The position numbers were made by a program, and so were the translations under genes. Of a DNA stretch of 58,960 bases, positions 43,624-52,238 are shown in pieces. This DNA comes from Solirubrobacteraceae bacterium (lineage in GTDB: Bacteria > Actinomycetota > Thermoleophilia > Solirubrobacterales > Solirubrobacteraceae): the NCBI GenBank assembly GCA_017744415.1, contig JAGIBJ010000049.1, positions 1 to 58,960 of the forward strand, given 5' to 3'. Within the stretch, counting starts at the first letter, position 1; every line of letters begins with the position of its first letter. The notes below the pieces were generated by a model. It did no database searches and was not told the DNA's origin. It worked only from the letters and a program-made list of their open reading frames with translations.

Positions 43624-45138
43624 ATGGAGCAGCACGAGTACCAACAGTACGACGCCGTCGGCCTCGCCGAGCTCGTGGCCAAGGGCGACGTGACGCCGGC
43701 CGAGCTCCTCGCGACGGCGCAGCGCCGCGCCGACGAGGTCAATCCCACGCTCAACGCGATCGTCCGCCGCACCGACGACCGCGCCGAGGCGCGCGTGAAT
43801 GAGCACACGGCCGGTGAGCTGAAGGGCCCGTTCGCGGGCGTGCCGTTCCTCGTGAAGGACCTCGCCCAGGAGCAGGCCGGCATCCCGTGCAGCTGGGGTT
43901 CGCGCTCGCTGATGGACGTGCCGGCGCGCGAGAACGCCACGGTCGTCGACCGCTGGCTCGACGCCGGCCTGATGATCTTCGGCCGCACCAACACGCCCGA
44001 GTTCGGCGCCAAGGGCGTCACCGAGCCCACCGCGTGGGGCCCGGCCCGCAACCCGTGGGCCACCAACCACACGCCGGGAGGCTCATCGGGCGGTTCGGCC
44101 GCTGCGGTAGCCGCCGGGATCGTTCCGTGCGCGGGCGCGAACGACGGCGGCGGCTCGATCCGCATCCCGGCCAGCTGTTGCGGGCTGGTCGGCCTGAAGC
44201 CCGGCCGCGGCGTCGTGCCGTCCGGCCCGAGCAACGCCGAGATGCTCCTGGGCTCCGCCACGCACGGCGTTGTCTCGCGCACCGTGCGCGACAGCGCCGC
44301 CATGCTCGACGTGCTCGCCGGCAGCGCACCCGAAGCGCCCTACCTCGCGGCGACCGAGGCCGGCACCTACGCCGCCCGGCTCGGCGAGGGGCCGGGGACG
44401 CTGCGGATCGGCGTGCAGCTCACCACTGAGGTGACGCCCCAGCCCCACCCCGAGGCCCGCGCCGCGATCGAGGCCACCGTCGCGTTGCTCGAGGAGCTCG
44501 GCCACGAGGTGCACCACCTCCCCGCCCCCGTCTGCGACGACCGCGCGCTCGTCGACGACTTCCTCATCACCTGGTTCGCCGGCAAAGCGCAGCTGGTCGA
44601 CTCGGTGAAGGCGCAGACCGGCTGCGGCGACGACGCGTTCGAGCAGGACACGCTCGTCTCCGCCGCGATCGGCCGCGGGGCGAACACGAGCGCGTACCTC
44701 GACGCCGTCGACCGCCGCCAGCTCCACGTGCGGCGCCTCGCCGACTTCCATGCCCGCTACGACCTCCTGCTCACTCCGACGACGGCCACGCCGCCGCCAC
44801 GGATCGGCGAGCACGATCCGCATCCGATCGTCCGCCGCGCGGGCGACTTCGCGCTCAAGGCCAAGCTGGGCCGCGCGATCGGCCACCTCGGCGTGGTCGA
44901 GAAGATCGTCGAGCGCAACGTCGGCTGGGTGCCCTACACGCAGCTCGCCAACCTCACGGGCCGGCCGGCGATCAGCGTGCCGCTCCACTGGACCGCCGAC
45001 GGCCTCCCGATCGGCAGCCAGTTCGTCGGCGCGCTCGGCAGCGAGGGCCTGCTGCTGCGCCTCGCGGCGCAGCTCGAGGAGGCCCGGCCTTGGGCTGCCA
45101 AGCGCCCGCCGCTCACCGCCACCGGAACGCCCGTCTGA
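43624..45138 (+). CDS. Amidase (amidase-signature family)
   Basis: A 504-residue amidase. The Ser-cisSer-Lys triad is visible: Lys in FLVKDLAQE (about residue 81), cis-Ser in GGSSGGSAAAVAAG (about 158) and the nucleophile in DGGGSIRIPASCCGLVGLKP (about 182). The C-terminal motif LTGRPAISVPLHWTADGLPIGSQFVG is typical. It hydrolyses an amide bond in a small molecule; substrate unknown. ATG 43624 is the first start after the ychF stop. Confidence 0.95.
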   Translation: MEQHEYQQYDAVGLAELVAKGDVTPAELLATAQRRADEVNPTLNAIVRRTDDRAEARVNEHTAGELKGPFAGVPFLVKDLAQEQAGIPCSWGSRSLMDVPARENATVVDRWLDAGLMIFGRTNTPEFGAKGVTEPTAWGPARNPWATNHTPGGSSGGSAAAVAAGIVPCAGANDGGGSIRIPASCCGLVGLKPGRGVVPSGPSNAEMLLGSATHGVVSRTVRDSAAMLDVLAGSAPEAPYLAATEAGTYAARLGEGPGTLRIGVQLTTEVTPQPHPEARAAIEATVALLEELGHEVHHLPAPVCDDRALVDDFLITWFAGKAQLVDSVKAQTGCGDDAFEQDTLVSAAIGRGANTSAYLDAVDRRQLHVRRLADFHARYDLLLTPTTATPPPRIGEHDPHPIVRRAGDFALKAKLGRAIGHLGVVEKIVERNVGWVPYTQLANLTGRPAISVPLHWTADGLPIGSQFVGALGSEGLLLRLAAQLEEARPWAAKRPPLTATGTPV

Positions 45139-45201
45139 ACGGTGCCTTGCGACCGTCGCTGACGGCGCATGCGGGCCGCACCGACGGGTAATGTCGGCCC
45201 C

Positions 45202-45864
45202 ATGGCCGACGACGACGAGCAGCCGACCCAGGTGATCTCCGGTGCCCCGCGTGGCGGCGCCGCAACGCTCGATCCCCACGAGCCCCGCCTCGCCGACGGT
45301 GGTGGCGGCGGCGGTCGTCCGCCCTACCCGCCGGTCGGCTATGGCGGCGATGGCAACGGCGACGACTGGGGCGATGACGACGGAGGCGACGGCGGCGACC
45401 GCCGCGTCGCGATTCTCGCCGCGATCGTCGGCATCCTCGTCGTGGTCATCCTCTTCCTCGTCCTGCAGCCGGGGGGCGACGACGACCCGACGCCATCCGC
45501 GACCAACGCGCCCACGGTGACCGCGACGACGCAGCCCGAGGCTACGGCCACCGAGGAGCCCGAGGCGACCACCACGGCGACTACGGACCCGACGGCCACC
45601 GCCGAGCCCGAGGCCAACGTGCCGACCCTCACCGGCGACAACGTCACCAAGCTCCAGGCCAACCAGGGCGACGACGTGATCTTCCGCGTACGCAACGACG
45701 CCGACACCACCCAGGAGGTGCACGTGCACGGCTACGACAAGGCGTACGACGTCGAGCCCGGCGAGACGCGCACCATCACCTTCCCGGCGACGATCACGGG
45801 CATCTTCGAGATCGAGTTCGAGGCCACGGGCACCCAGATCGGCGAGCTCACCGTCGAGCCGTAA
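45202..45864 (+). CDS. Membrane-anchored cupredoxin-fold protein
   Basis: A 220-residue protein: a Gly/Asp-rich cytoplasmic N-terminus, one helix (about 68-88, VAILAAIVGILVVVILFLVLQ), a Thr/Pro/Glu stalk, then a cupredoxin-like domain starting VPTLTGDNVTKLQANQGDDVIF. His occurs in EVHVHGYDKAYDV, but the Cys-His-Met loop of blue copper sites is absent (GIFEIEFEATGTQIGEL). It may bind metal with fewer ligands or act structurally. Followed 46 bp later by a His-rich DUF4396 protein, which suggests a shared metal task. Confidence 0.75.
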   Translation: MADDDEQPTQVISGAPRGGAATLDPHEPRLADGGGGGGRPPYPPVGYGGDGNGDDWGDDDGGDGGDRRVAILAAIVGILVVVILFLVLQPGGDDDPTPSATNAPTVTATTQPEATATEEPEATTTATTDPTATAEPEANVPTLTGDNVTKLQANQGDDVIFRVRNDADTTQEVHVHGYDKAYDVEPGETRTITFPATITGIFEIEFEATGTQIGELTVEP

Positions 45865-45910
45865 GGGCCGCACGCCGGCGGGCACTGTGAGACGCCCTAG
45901 GTTGAATGGC

Positions 45911-46429
45911 ATGGGCCATCCAACCGTCTCGCACGATGCCCACGAGGGGCACGAGCACCACGCCCACGACCACCACGGCGGGGGCGAACAGAGCCTCAAC
46001 CGCATGTCGGTCGCGGCGACGCTGCACTGCATGACAGGCTGCGCAATCGGCGAAGTGCTGGGGCTCGTGATCGCGACGGCGCTCGGTTGGGGGCCCCTCG
46101 CGTCGTTCGCCCTGGCGATCTCGCTGGCGTTCGTGTTCGGCTACCTGCTCACGTCGATCCCGCTGCTGAAGGCGGGTCTGGCGGTCGGCACCGTCGTCCC
46201 GATCGCGCTGGCGACCGACACGTTCTCGATCACGACGATGGAGCTGGCCGACAACCTCACGATGGCCGTGATCCCGGGCGCGATGGACGCGACGCTCGGC
46301 GACGTGCTGTTCTGGGGCGCCATGGTCCTCGGCTTCGCCGTCGCCTTCCCGTTCACGTTCCTCGTCAACCGCGCGCTGCTGCGGCGCGGCAAGGGCCACG
46401 CCCTCGTGCACGCCTACCACCAGCACTGA
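45911..46429 (+). CDS. DUF4396 membrane protein with His-rich N-terminus
   Basis: A 172-residue protein. The N-terminus HDAHEGHEHHAHDHHGGG is a clear metal-binding run. The membrane part has the DUF4396 signature TLHCMTGCAIGEVLGLVIATALG, then helices with FGYLLTSIPLLKAGL, ELADNLTMAVIPGAMDA and a short His-containing tail. Function of the family is not established; the His run, the Cys pair and the cupredoxin neighbour point to metal handling, by inference. ATG 45911 is favoured over 45887, which would add a basic octapeptide. Confidence 0.82.
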   Translation: MGHPTVSHDAHEGHEHHAHDHHGGGEQSLNRMSVAATLHCMTGCAIGEVLGLVIATALGWGPLASFALAISLAFVFGYLLTSIPLLKAGLAVGTVVPIALATDTFSITTMELADNLTMAVIPGAMDATLGDVLFWGAMVLGFAVAFPFTFLVNRALLRRGKGHALVHAYHQH

Positions 46430-46439
46430 GCCCAGCCGC

Positions 46440-46493
46440 GCGCCGAACAGACTTCCTCTGCACCTCTGGCGACAGAGGAAGTCTGTTCGGCGC
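46440..46493. terminator. Perfect 21-bp hairpin between convergent genes, family A
   Basis: Arms 46440-46460 and 46473-46493 are exact complements with a 12-base loop. The core CGCCGAACAGACTTCCTCTG differs from the 18510 hairpin at two positions, and both changes are mirrored in the opposite arm. It lies 10 bases after the DUF4396 stop and 10 before the aminotransferase stop. Confidence 0.65.
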
Positions 46494-46503
46494 TGGGTGG
46501 CCG

Positions 46504-47583
46504 CTAGCTGAGGTGGCCGGAGAGGGCCTCGGCGGCGCGGTCGGCGTCGGAGGCGTCGTTGTAGAGGTGGAAGGAGAGGCGCAGGCGGCCTGCCCGCATC
46601 GCGGCACCGATCTGCATCCGCTCGAGGATCGCGGGCACCTCGTCGTCGACGGCCGCCGACACGATGGCCGAGTTGCCCGCTGGCAGGCCGCAAGCAGCGC
46701 GGAAGCGGTTGGCGAGGCCGAGATCGTGCTCGTGGATCGCGTCGATGCCGAGGTCGCGGACGAGCTGGAGGGCGGGCGCAGCCCCGATCCAGCTGTGCCA
46801 TGCGGGTGAGACGTCGTAGCGGCGAGCATCGTGGGCGAGCCGCAGCGGGCTGCCGTAGATGCCGTCCCACGGACGCTCGGCCGCATACCAGCCGGCCATC
46901 AGGGGCACAGGCCATGACTCCGGAGATTTCCCTGCATCTGGCAAGGTGAGAAAGGCCGTGCCCCGCGGATTGAGCAGCCACTTGTAGCCCGCGGTGACGG
47001 TCCACGTGAAGTCGCTCGCGTGCACTGGCAGCCATCCCGCCGCCTGCGTGAGGTCGATCAGCGTGCGGGCACCAACCCGTGACGCAGCCTCGCGGATCGC
47101 GTCGAGATCGGCGATGCGCCCGTCGGCCGACTGCACCGCCGCCACGGCGACGACGCCGGTGCGCTCACCGATCGCGTCGGCCAGGCCCTCGAGCGGCGCC
47201 TCGCGCACCGTCAACCCCGGCTGGGCGAGGAACGGGAAGAGGACGCTCGTGAAATCGCCCTCGGCCGTGAGCACCTCGGTGCCCGCTGGCAGGCTGGCGG
47301 CGACGAGTCCGATGAACACCGACGCCTGGTTGGCGGTCGCCACGAGTCCCGGATCGACCCCGACGAGCTCAGCGAAGAGCGCGCGCGAGCGGGTGACCGG
47401 ATCGTCGTAGCCGGGCAGATCGGCGGTGCCCGTGCGCCATTCCTCGAGCGCCTCGGTCACGGCCGCAAGCGTCGCCTGCGGCGGGAGCCCGAAGCTCGCG
47501 CTGTTGAGGAAGATCCCCTCCGGTGAAAACTCGCCGCGCGCGGCGACGAACGACTCACCCGCTCCCGCGCCGGTTGGCGTCAT
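46504..47583 (-). CDS. Class V aminotransferase-like PLP enzyme
   Basis: A 359-residue fold-type I enzyme. The N-terminus FLNSASFGLPPQATLAAV resembles the cysteine desulfurase and kynureninase group; the PLP lysine is in TVTAGYKWLLNPRGTAFL (about residue 200) with Asp in LIDLTQAAGWLPV upstream. The reaction is not resolved (isopenicillin-N-epimerase-like, desulfurase or lyase). The start overlaps the CGNR-regulator stop by four bases (ATGA), so the regulator and enzyme are translated together. Confidence 0.88.
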   Translation of the reverse strand: MTPTGAGAGESFVAARGEFSPEGIFLNSASFGLPPQATLAAVTEALEEWRTGTADLPGYDDPVTRSRALFAELVGVDPGLVATANQASVFIGLVAASLPAGTEVLTAEGDFTSVLFPFLAQPGLTVREAPLEGLADAIGERTGVVAVAAVQSADGRIADLDAIREAASRVGARTLIDLTQAAGWLPVHASDFTWTVTAGYKWLLNPRGTAFLTLPDAGKSPESWPVPLMAGWYAAERPWDGIYGSPLRLAHDARRYDVSPAWHSWIGAAPALQLVRDLGIDAIHEHDLGLANRFRAACGLPAGNSAIVSAAVDDEVPAILERMQIGAAMRAGRLRLSFHLYNDASDADRAAEALSGHLS

Positions 47584-48260
47584 CGCGACGGAACGCCCGG
47601 ATCCTGGGGGATCTGCGAGGCGTCATGGGTTGAGAACGCCACGTGCTTTCGAGGCTTGACGGCCCGACGTTTCCGATCGCGGAACGCCTTTTGACGGGCC
47701 CGGTCGCCACATCTTTGGTCTTCGCACCAGCGGCGCTGCCCGGGCCTCGAGACGTCGACGAACGGCACGCCGCAGTCGGGCGAGGCGCAGCGACGCAGGC
47801 GGCCGCGCAAGAAGGGATCGCGGAGCAGCTCGATCGCGTCACGGGCGATCGTCGAGAGCGCCTGCGGGATCGACGGGCTCACCCACGGCTCGCCGAAAAG
47901 CTGCGGCACCAGCGCCGGCTGGGCAGCGTAGGCATCGATGATGCCGCGGTCGCGGTCGTGCGGGAGGGTGTCGGTGAGCACGGCCTCGCACGCGTGCCAG
48001 ATCGCCCATCGCAGCTGCCGTGCCGCGAGGTGATCCTGGTCAGTGGCGAGCGGCGCGACGACTGCCAGCTGGCTCCAGGCCAGCCATACGTTGAGATCCT
48101 CGGGGGTGTGGAGGCGCTCCTGTGGGGCAAACTCCGGACCCTCACCCCCGGTGAGCGCGAAGTCGATGCTGAGCCGCCCCGTGTGGCGGAAGTCGCGGTC
48201 GGCGCCGAAGCCATCGAGCGTGGCGACGCGGCCGTTCGTGGTGGTCGCAAGGGCGGTCAT
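47580..48260 (-). CDS. CGNR zinc-finger (ABATE-domain) regulator
   Basis: A 226-residue protein. The N-terminal ABATE-like domain contains DFRHTGRLSIDFALTGG, followed by helices; the C-terminus has the CGNR zinc finger RCASPDCGVPFVDVSRPGQRRWC, then CGDRARQKAFRDRKR. These are putative stress-related transcription regulators. ATG 48260 is used; the frame stays open to 48497 through the hairpin repeats, which is not coding in my view. Translationally coupled to the aminotransferase. Confidence 0.9.
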   Translation of the reverse strand: MTALATTTNGRVATLDGFGADRDFRHTGRLSIDFALTGGEGPEFAPQERLHTPEDLNVWLAWSQLAVVAPLATDQDHLAARQLRWAIWHACEAVLTDTLPHDRDRGIIDAYAAQPALVPQLFGEPWVSPSIPQALSTIARDAIELLRDPFLRGRLRRCASPDCGVPFVDVSRPGQRRWCEDQRCGDRARQKAFRDRKRRAVKPRKHVAFSTHDASQIPQDPGVPSR

Positions 48261-48328
48261 GAGCTGAACCCATGCTACGTCGCAACGCCCGAAAACCCTG
48301 CAGCCTGGCGCCCCACGCCCCACAGCCC

Positions 48329-48506
48329 GTGACGTTTCCGTCCCGGATCTAAACGAAAACGTCCCGGGCCAAACGCGGCCGCCGACCATCCCACCCCGTG
48401 ACGTTTCCGTCCCGGATCTAAACGAAAACGTCCCGGGCCAAACGCCGCCGCCGACCATCCCACCCCGTGACGTTTCCGTCCTGGATGCAAACGACAACGT
48501 CCCGGG
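48329..48506. repeat. Three tandem 69-bp hairpin repeats
   Basis: Units start at 48329, 48398 and 48467 (GTGACGTTTCCGTC), period exactly 69 bp; the third stops at the exonuclease stop codon. Within each unit GACGTTTCCGT pairs with ACGAAAACGTC, and CGTCCCGG occurs twice directly. Units 1 and 2 differ at one base pair or so; unit 3 has several changes. They lie between two minus-strand genes, so they could attenuate or terminate exonuclease transcripts, or be a selfish intergenic repeat. Confidence 0.75.
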
Positions 48507-49418
48507 CTAGATGCGGCGGTCGAGCGTCTCAGCGAGGCGGTTCATACCCCGCTCGCGCGCCGCGGCGGCACCGCCCTTCCAATCCGTCTCCTGATCGGCA
48601 GGGCGATCCACGGGCACCGGCTGGAGGGTCGCCACCTGCTGGTAGATGCGCAGATCGTGGGCGCTGCCGACAATGCTCTCCGCGCGCTTCTGGCTCATTG
48701 GGCTCACGGGCTTGCCGCCGCCGTTCACCGCCCGCTCGGCCGCGGCGATCACGCGCTCGAGGGTCGCGTGCTGCTCCAGGAGCGCCGCCGCCGTTTTCGC
48801 GCCGATGCCGGCAGCGCCCGGGATGCCATCGGAGGTGTCGCCGCGCAGCGCGATGAGATCGGGCACCTGGCTCGGCGCAACGCCGACCCACTCGGCCACA
48901 CCGGCGGGATCGACCGTCGCTACCCCCTTGCCGGCGCCCTGGGGGAAGCGCACCTTCACGTTGGCGGTGACGCACTGGAAGAGATCGCGGTCGCCGGTGA
49001 GCAGCAGGCACGGCGAACGCTCAGCGTGCTCGAGCTTGGCGTAGGCGCCCAGGAGGTCGTCGGCCTCGAGCGTCTCGTGCTGGCTCACCCGCCAGCCCAT
49101 CAGCGCGCACACCTCGGCGCAGAGCCCGAACTGGTGGCGTAGATCGTCGGGCATCGGGTCGCGGTGCGCGTGGTAGGCGGGCAGCAGCTCGACGCGGTAG
49201 CTCGCCTCCTCGGCACCGAAGCAGATCACCACGGCGCGCGGGCCCGGGATGCCGGCGCGGGCGTCGGTGATCGCATCGATCTCGGCCATGATGAACCGGA
49301 TGAAGCCGAGCACCGCCCCGACCGGCTTGCCGTCGGTGCCGAGGATGTCGGAGGGCATCGCGAAGTAGTTGCGATAGAGGATCGACGGGGCGTCGACGAC
49401 CAGCAGCGGGGCAGTCAC
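48507..49418 (-). CDS. 5'-3' exonuclease (Pol I N-terminal domain type)
   Basis: A 303-residue FEN-like nuclease without polymerase domain. Metal-site acidic residues appear in LLVVDAPSILYRNYFAM, VICFGAEEASYRVELLPAYHAHR, TLEADDLLGAYAK and LLTGDRDLFQCV; the helix-hairpin-helix reads LRGDTSDGIPGAAGIGAKTAAALLEQ. GTG 49418 places the first Asp motif at the N-terminus; the frame extends to 49508 without similarity. Removes RNA primers or flaps by family knowledge. Confidence 0.92.
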   Translation of the reverse strand: MTAPLLVVDAPSILYRNYFAMPSDILGTDGKPVGAVLGFIRFIMAEIDAITDARAGIPGPRAVVICFGAEEASYRVELLPAYHAHRDPMPDDLRHQFGLCAEVCALMGWRVSQHETLEADDLLGAYAKLEHAERSPCLLLTGDRDLFQCVTANVKVRFPQGAGKGVATVDPAGVAEWVGVAPSQVPDLIALRGDTSDGIPGAAGIGAKTAAALLEQHATLERVIAAAERAVNGGGKPVSPMSQKRAESIVGSAHDLRIYQQVATLQPVPVDRPADQETDWKGGAAAARERGMNRLAETLDRRI

Positions 49419-49550
49419 GGCGCTAGCGTACCGGGGGCCTGCCACACCGACCTTGCGCGCGGGCGCGAGCCAGCTGCGAGGATCCTCCGGCCGAAGGCCG
49501 CGGATCATCCGAGGTCGGATCCGAATTGGCCCCAGCGCCGTACTGCTCCA

Positions 49551-50942
49551 GTGCCCATCCCACGCTCACGTCTCTCCCGCACCGCCAAGTTCGGCGGCAT
49601 GGTCGCCGGGCAGGGGGCCAAATGGGCGGGCACGCGCGTCGCCAACCAGTTCCGGGGCGACGAGGCCGCCAACGCGAAGATGGAGGCCCGCGCCCTCTCC
49701 GCCGCCGAGCAGATCGTGGAGCAGCTCGGCCAGATGAAGGGCGCCGCGATGAAGATCGGGCAGGTGCTCTCCACCGTCGACTTCGAGCTCGTGCCCGAAG
49801 ATGCGCGGCCCGAGTTCAAGGAGAAGCTGGCCGCGCTGCGCGACCAGTCCCACCGCGTGCCCTTCAAGGACCTGCGCAAGATGATGGACGAGGACTTCGA
49901 CGGGCAGGTCGACGAGCTCTTCGAGTCGATCGACGAGGAGGCGATCGCCGCCGCCTCGATCGGGCAGGTGCACAAGGGGATCACGAGCGACGGCAAGGTG
50001 GTCGCGATCAAGATCCAGTACCCCGGCATCGCCGAGGCCGTCTCCACCGATCTGCGCAACGCCCAGCTCCTCAACCCGCTCGTGCGCTCGATGGCGCCGG
50101 GCCTCGACGTGAAGGCCCTGATGCACGAGCTCACCGAGCGCATCGAGGAGGAGGTCGACTACGAGCTGGAGGCCCAGCGCCACCGCGCGATCGAGCGGGC
50201 GCTGCGCGGGCACCCGCTCATCCGCATCCCGGCGGTCGACACGCGTCGTTCCGCCCGGCGCGTGCTCACCACCGAGTTCGTCGAGGCGCGCACGTTCGAC
50301 GAGGTGCGCAAGACCGAAGGCCTCGAGGAGCGCAGCCGCTTCGGTGAGCTGATCTTCCGGTTCTTCTACGGCGTGCTCATGAACGAGCACATTGCGCTCG
50401 GCGATCCGCACCCCGGCAACCTGCTCTACGACGCCGACCGCCGGCTCGTCGCCCTCGACTTCGGCCTGCTCCGCGAGATGAGCGCCGAGTACCTCGACGG
50501 CGAGCAGCAGCTCGGCCGCGCGATCAAGCGCCGCGACGCCGCCGAGGTGCACCACTGGATGGCGACCCTCGGCTACCTCCCCAAGCCCGACGAGTTCGAG
50601 CCCGAACTCATCCTCCAGCAGATGATCGGCGCCACCGACTGGTACATGGGCGACCACCAGGAGCTCACGATCGACCCCGAGCTCGTGCGCAAGACGATCG
50701 AGTCGACGAGCTCGCCGCGCTCGGAGTTCTTCTCGATGATGCGCCGCCAGACCGTGCCGCCGGAGGCGCTCCTGCTGCGCCGGATGGAGGGGCTCGTGTT
50801 CAGCGTGCTCGGCGAGCTCGGAGCCCGCGCCGACTGGGGCGCGATGGCCAGCGAATACCTCAACGGAGACCCGCCCTCCACCAAGCTCGGGGAGATCGAC
50901 GCCGAGCACTGGGGCAACCGGCGCACGAAGCGGCGCGGCTAG
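49551..50942 (+). CDS. ABC1/UbiB-family atypical kinase
   Basis: A 463-residue protein of the COQ8/UbiB group. Family motifs: the N-terminal KxGQ in LGQMKGAAMKIGQVLS, the Ala-rich loop AAASIGQVHKG, the lysine VVAIKIQYPG, EEVDYELEAQ, the catalytic GDPHPGNLLYD and metal-site LVALDFGLLRE. These proteins bind ATP and support isoprenoid-quinone or lipid metabolism; actinobacteria lack ubiquinone, so the target is open. GTG 49551 (VPIPRSRLSRTAKFGG) matches the family start. Confidence 0.94.
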   Translation: MPIPRSRLSRTAKFGGMVAGQGAKWAGTRVANQFRGDEAANAKMEARALSAAEQIVEQLGQMKGAAMKIGQVLSTVDFELVPEDARPEFKEKLAALRDQSHRVPFKDLRKMMDEDFDGQVDELFESIDEEAIAAASIGQVHKGITSDGKVVAIKIQYPGIAEAVSTDLRNAQLLNPLVRSMAPGLDVKALMHELTERIEEEVDYELEAQRHRAIERALRGHPLIRIPAVDTRRSARRVLTTEFVEARTFDEVRKTEGLEERSRFGELIFRFFYGVLMNEHIALGDPHPGNLLYDADRRLVALDFGLLREMSAEYLDGEQQLGRAIKRRDAAEVHHWMATLGYLPKPDEFEPELILQQMIGATDWYMGDHQELTIDPELVRKTIESTSSPRSEFFSMMRRQTVPPEALLLRRMEGLVFSVLGELGARADWGAMASEYLNGDPPSTKLGEIDAEHWGNRRTKRRG

Positions 50943-50956
50943 GCAGACTCGCTGCT

Positions 50957-51502
50957 GTGGCGGATCACGCGCCCCTCTCAGGAGATTCCGAGGTTCCTCA
51001 GACGGGGCGCCGAGGATGGCGTGGGAAGTTCAATGGGCCGCAGCGGCAGGAGCCGGCGGCAACGTCCGAACCGTCTGAGCCGTTGAGCACCACCAACAAG
51101 CCGAGCCGCCGCGTCACCGCGCTGGCGACCCTCGCGTTCGCGAGCGCCGTCACCGGCGGCGGCGCGCACTCCGCAGCGGCGGCCACCGCGGCGACGCCTC
51201 GCTCCGCTCCGCCGACCCCGCGCTCGAGTGCCCGGCCCGCCTCCGGCGACGAGGTGACGATGGCCGCGAAGGCCGGTGAGGCGCGCCTTGATCTCCCGGC
51301 CGACCTCGACTTGACCGAGCTCGCCGACGCGCTCGGCGTGCACCCCGGCCGCCTCGAGGCCGCAGTACGCAAGCTGCGCCCGGATGAGACGCGCTCCGTC
51401 GGCGGCCTCGATCCACTCACCGCGCTCGCGCAGGAGCTGGGCCTTCCGCCGACCGACGTGTACCTCGCGGTCGCGCGGATCGTCGCGCGCAACAGCCGGT
51501 AG
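50957..51502 (+). CDS. Exported or membrane protein with LAxxLGV motif
   Basis: A 181-residue protein starting at GTG 50957, 15 bp after the kinase. An N-terminal ~50 residues precede a hydrophobic stretch (ALATLAFASAVTGGGAHSAAAA), which could be a late signal peptide. The mature part has two helix-rich motifs: LTELADALGVHPGRLEAAVRK and LTALAQELGLPPTDVYLAVARI. The next gene encodes a lipoprotein with the same motif twice, so the two are related. Alternative start within PLSTTNKPSRRV would shorten the N-terminus. Function unknown. Confidence 0.68.
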   Translation: MADHAPLSGDSEVPQTGRRGWRGKFNGPQRQEPAATSEPSEPLSTTNKPSRRVTALATLAFASAVTGGGAHSAAAATAATPRSAPPTPRSSARPASGDEVTMAAKAGEARLDLPADLDLTELADALGVHPGRLEAAVRKLRPDETRSVGGLDPLTALAQELGLPPTDVYLAVARIVARNSR

Positions 51503-51669
51503 TCGCGGCCAGTTCCATCGGCCGCCCCGCCGCGCCGCCGCTCCCGGTCCGAGCCAAACGCTCAGCCGATCCTCAGGCTCCGCCCACGGCGTGCGCAGGT
51601 TGGCCGTCGATCTTGTGGATGCACCACGGGCGGCCGCCCCCGGCCGCGCCCACAGGAGAACCCCATCCC

Positions 51670-52203
51670 ATGACCTTCAACGCGAAGACCGCCCGCTGGC
51701 TCGCGGCCGCCGTGGCCATCGCGACCGCCACCACCGTCTCGGCCTGCGGCAGCGGGAACGATGCCAGCGCTTCGGCGAACGGCGGCCAGCAGCAGGGCCA
51801 ACAAGGCGGCCCGCAGGGCACCACGCCCGGCGGCCGGGGCGGCTTCCAGTTCGACACCGCCGCGCTCGCCAAGGAGCTCGGCGTGAGCGAGAGCAAGCTC
51901 CAGAAGGCGATCGACGCCTCGCGACCGGACTTCGGCGGGAACCGCCAGCGTCCCACCACCCCGCCGAACGGCGAGCGCCCGACGACGCCGCGCGACGGCC
52001 GCCCGGGTGGCCGCGGCGGCCGGATGACCGAGATGTTCGCGAGCATCGCCAAGGAACTCGGCCTCAGCGAGAGCAAGGTGCAGCAGGCGTTCCAGTCGGT
52101 GATGCCGCAGGGTGGCATGGGCCGGCCGGGTGAGGGAGCCGGCCCGGGTGGCCGTCAGCTCCCGCCTGACGGCGGCGCCGCGCCGAGCGGCCAGGAGCCC
52201 TAG
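51670..52203 (+). CDS. Lipoprotein with two LAKELGVSESK motifs
   Basis: A 177-residue lipoprotein: basic start, hydrophobic segment and lipobox VSAC at about residues 26-29 (AATATTVSACGSG). After a Gly/Gln-rich linker the motif occurs as ALAKELGVSESKLQKAID (about 58-75) and SIAKELGLSESKVQQAFQSV (about 125-145), separated by Pro/Arg/Gly-rich sequence. AGGAGA lies 10 bases before ATG 51670. The motif looks like a short helical hairpin reminiscent of helix-turn-helix, but in a lipoprotein it is unlikely to bind DNA in the cell. Function unknown. Confidence 0.75.
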   Translation: MTFNAKTARWLAAAVAIATATTVSACGSGNDASASANGGQQQGQQGGPQGTTPGGRGGFQFDTAALAKELGVSESKLQKAIDASRPDFGGNRQRPTTPPNGERPTTPRDGRPGGRGGRMTEMFASIAKELGLSESKVQQAFQSVMPQGGMGRPGEGAGPGGRQLPPDGGAAPSGQEP

Positions 52204-52238
52204 CAAGGGGCGGCCATCCACGCCGCGAGGCACGATGC

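Noticed and set aside
48261..48497. N-terminal extension of the CGNR regulator with 23-residue repeats
   Set aside because: The repeats are produced by the 69-bp hairpin units; the ABATE-domain protein starts normally at 48260.
48329..48506. CRISPR-like array
   Set aside because: The three units are contiguous tandem repeats with no unique spacers, and no cas genes are present.
49164..49550. Extended N-terminus of the ABC1 kinase
   Set aside because: The extension is antisense to the exonuclease gene and is not typical of the family; GTG 49551 matches the family start.
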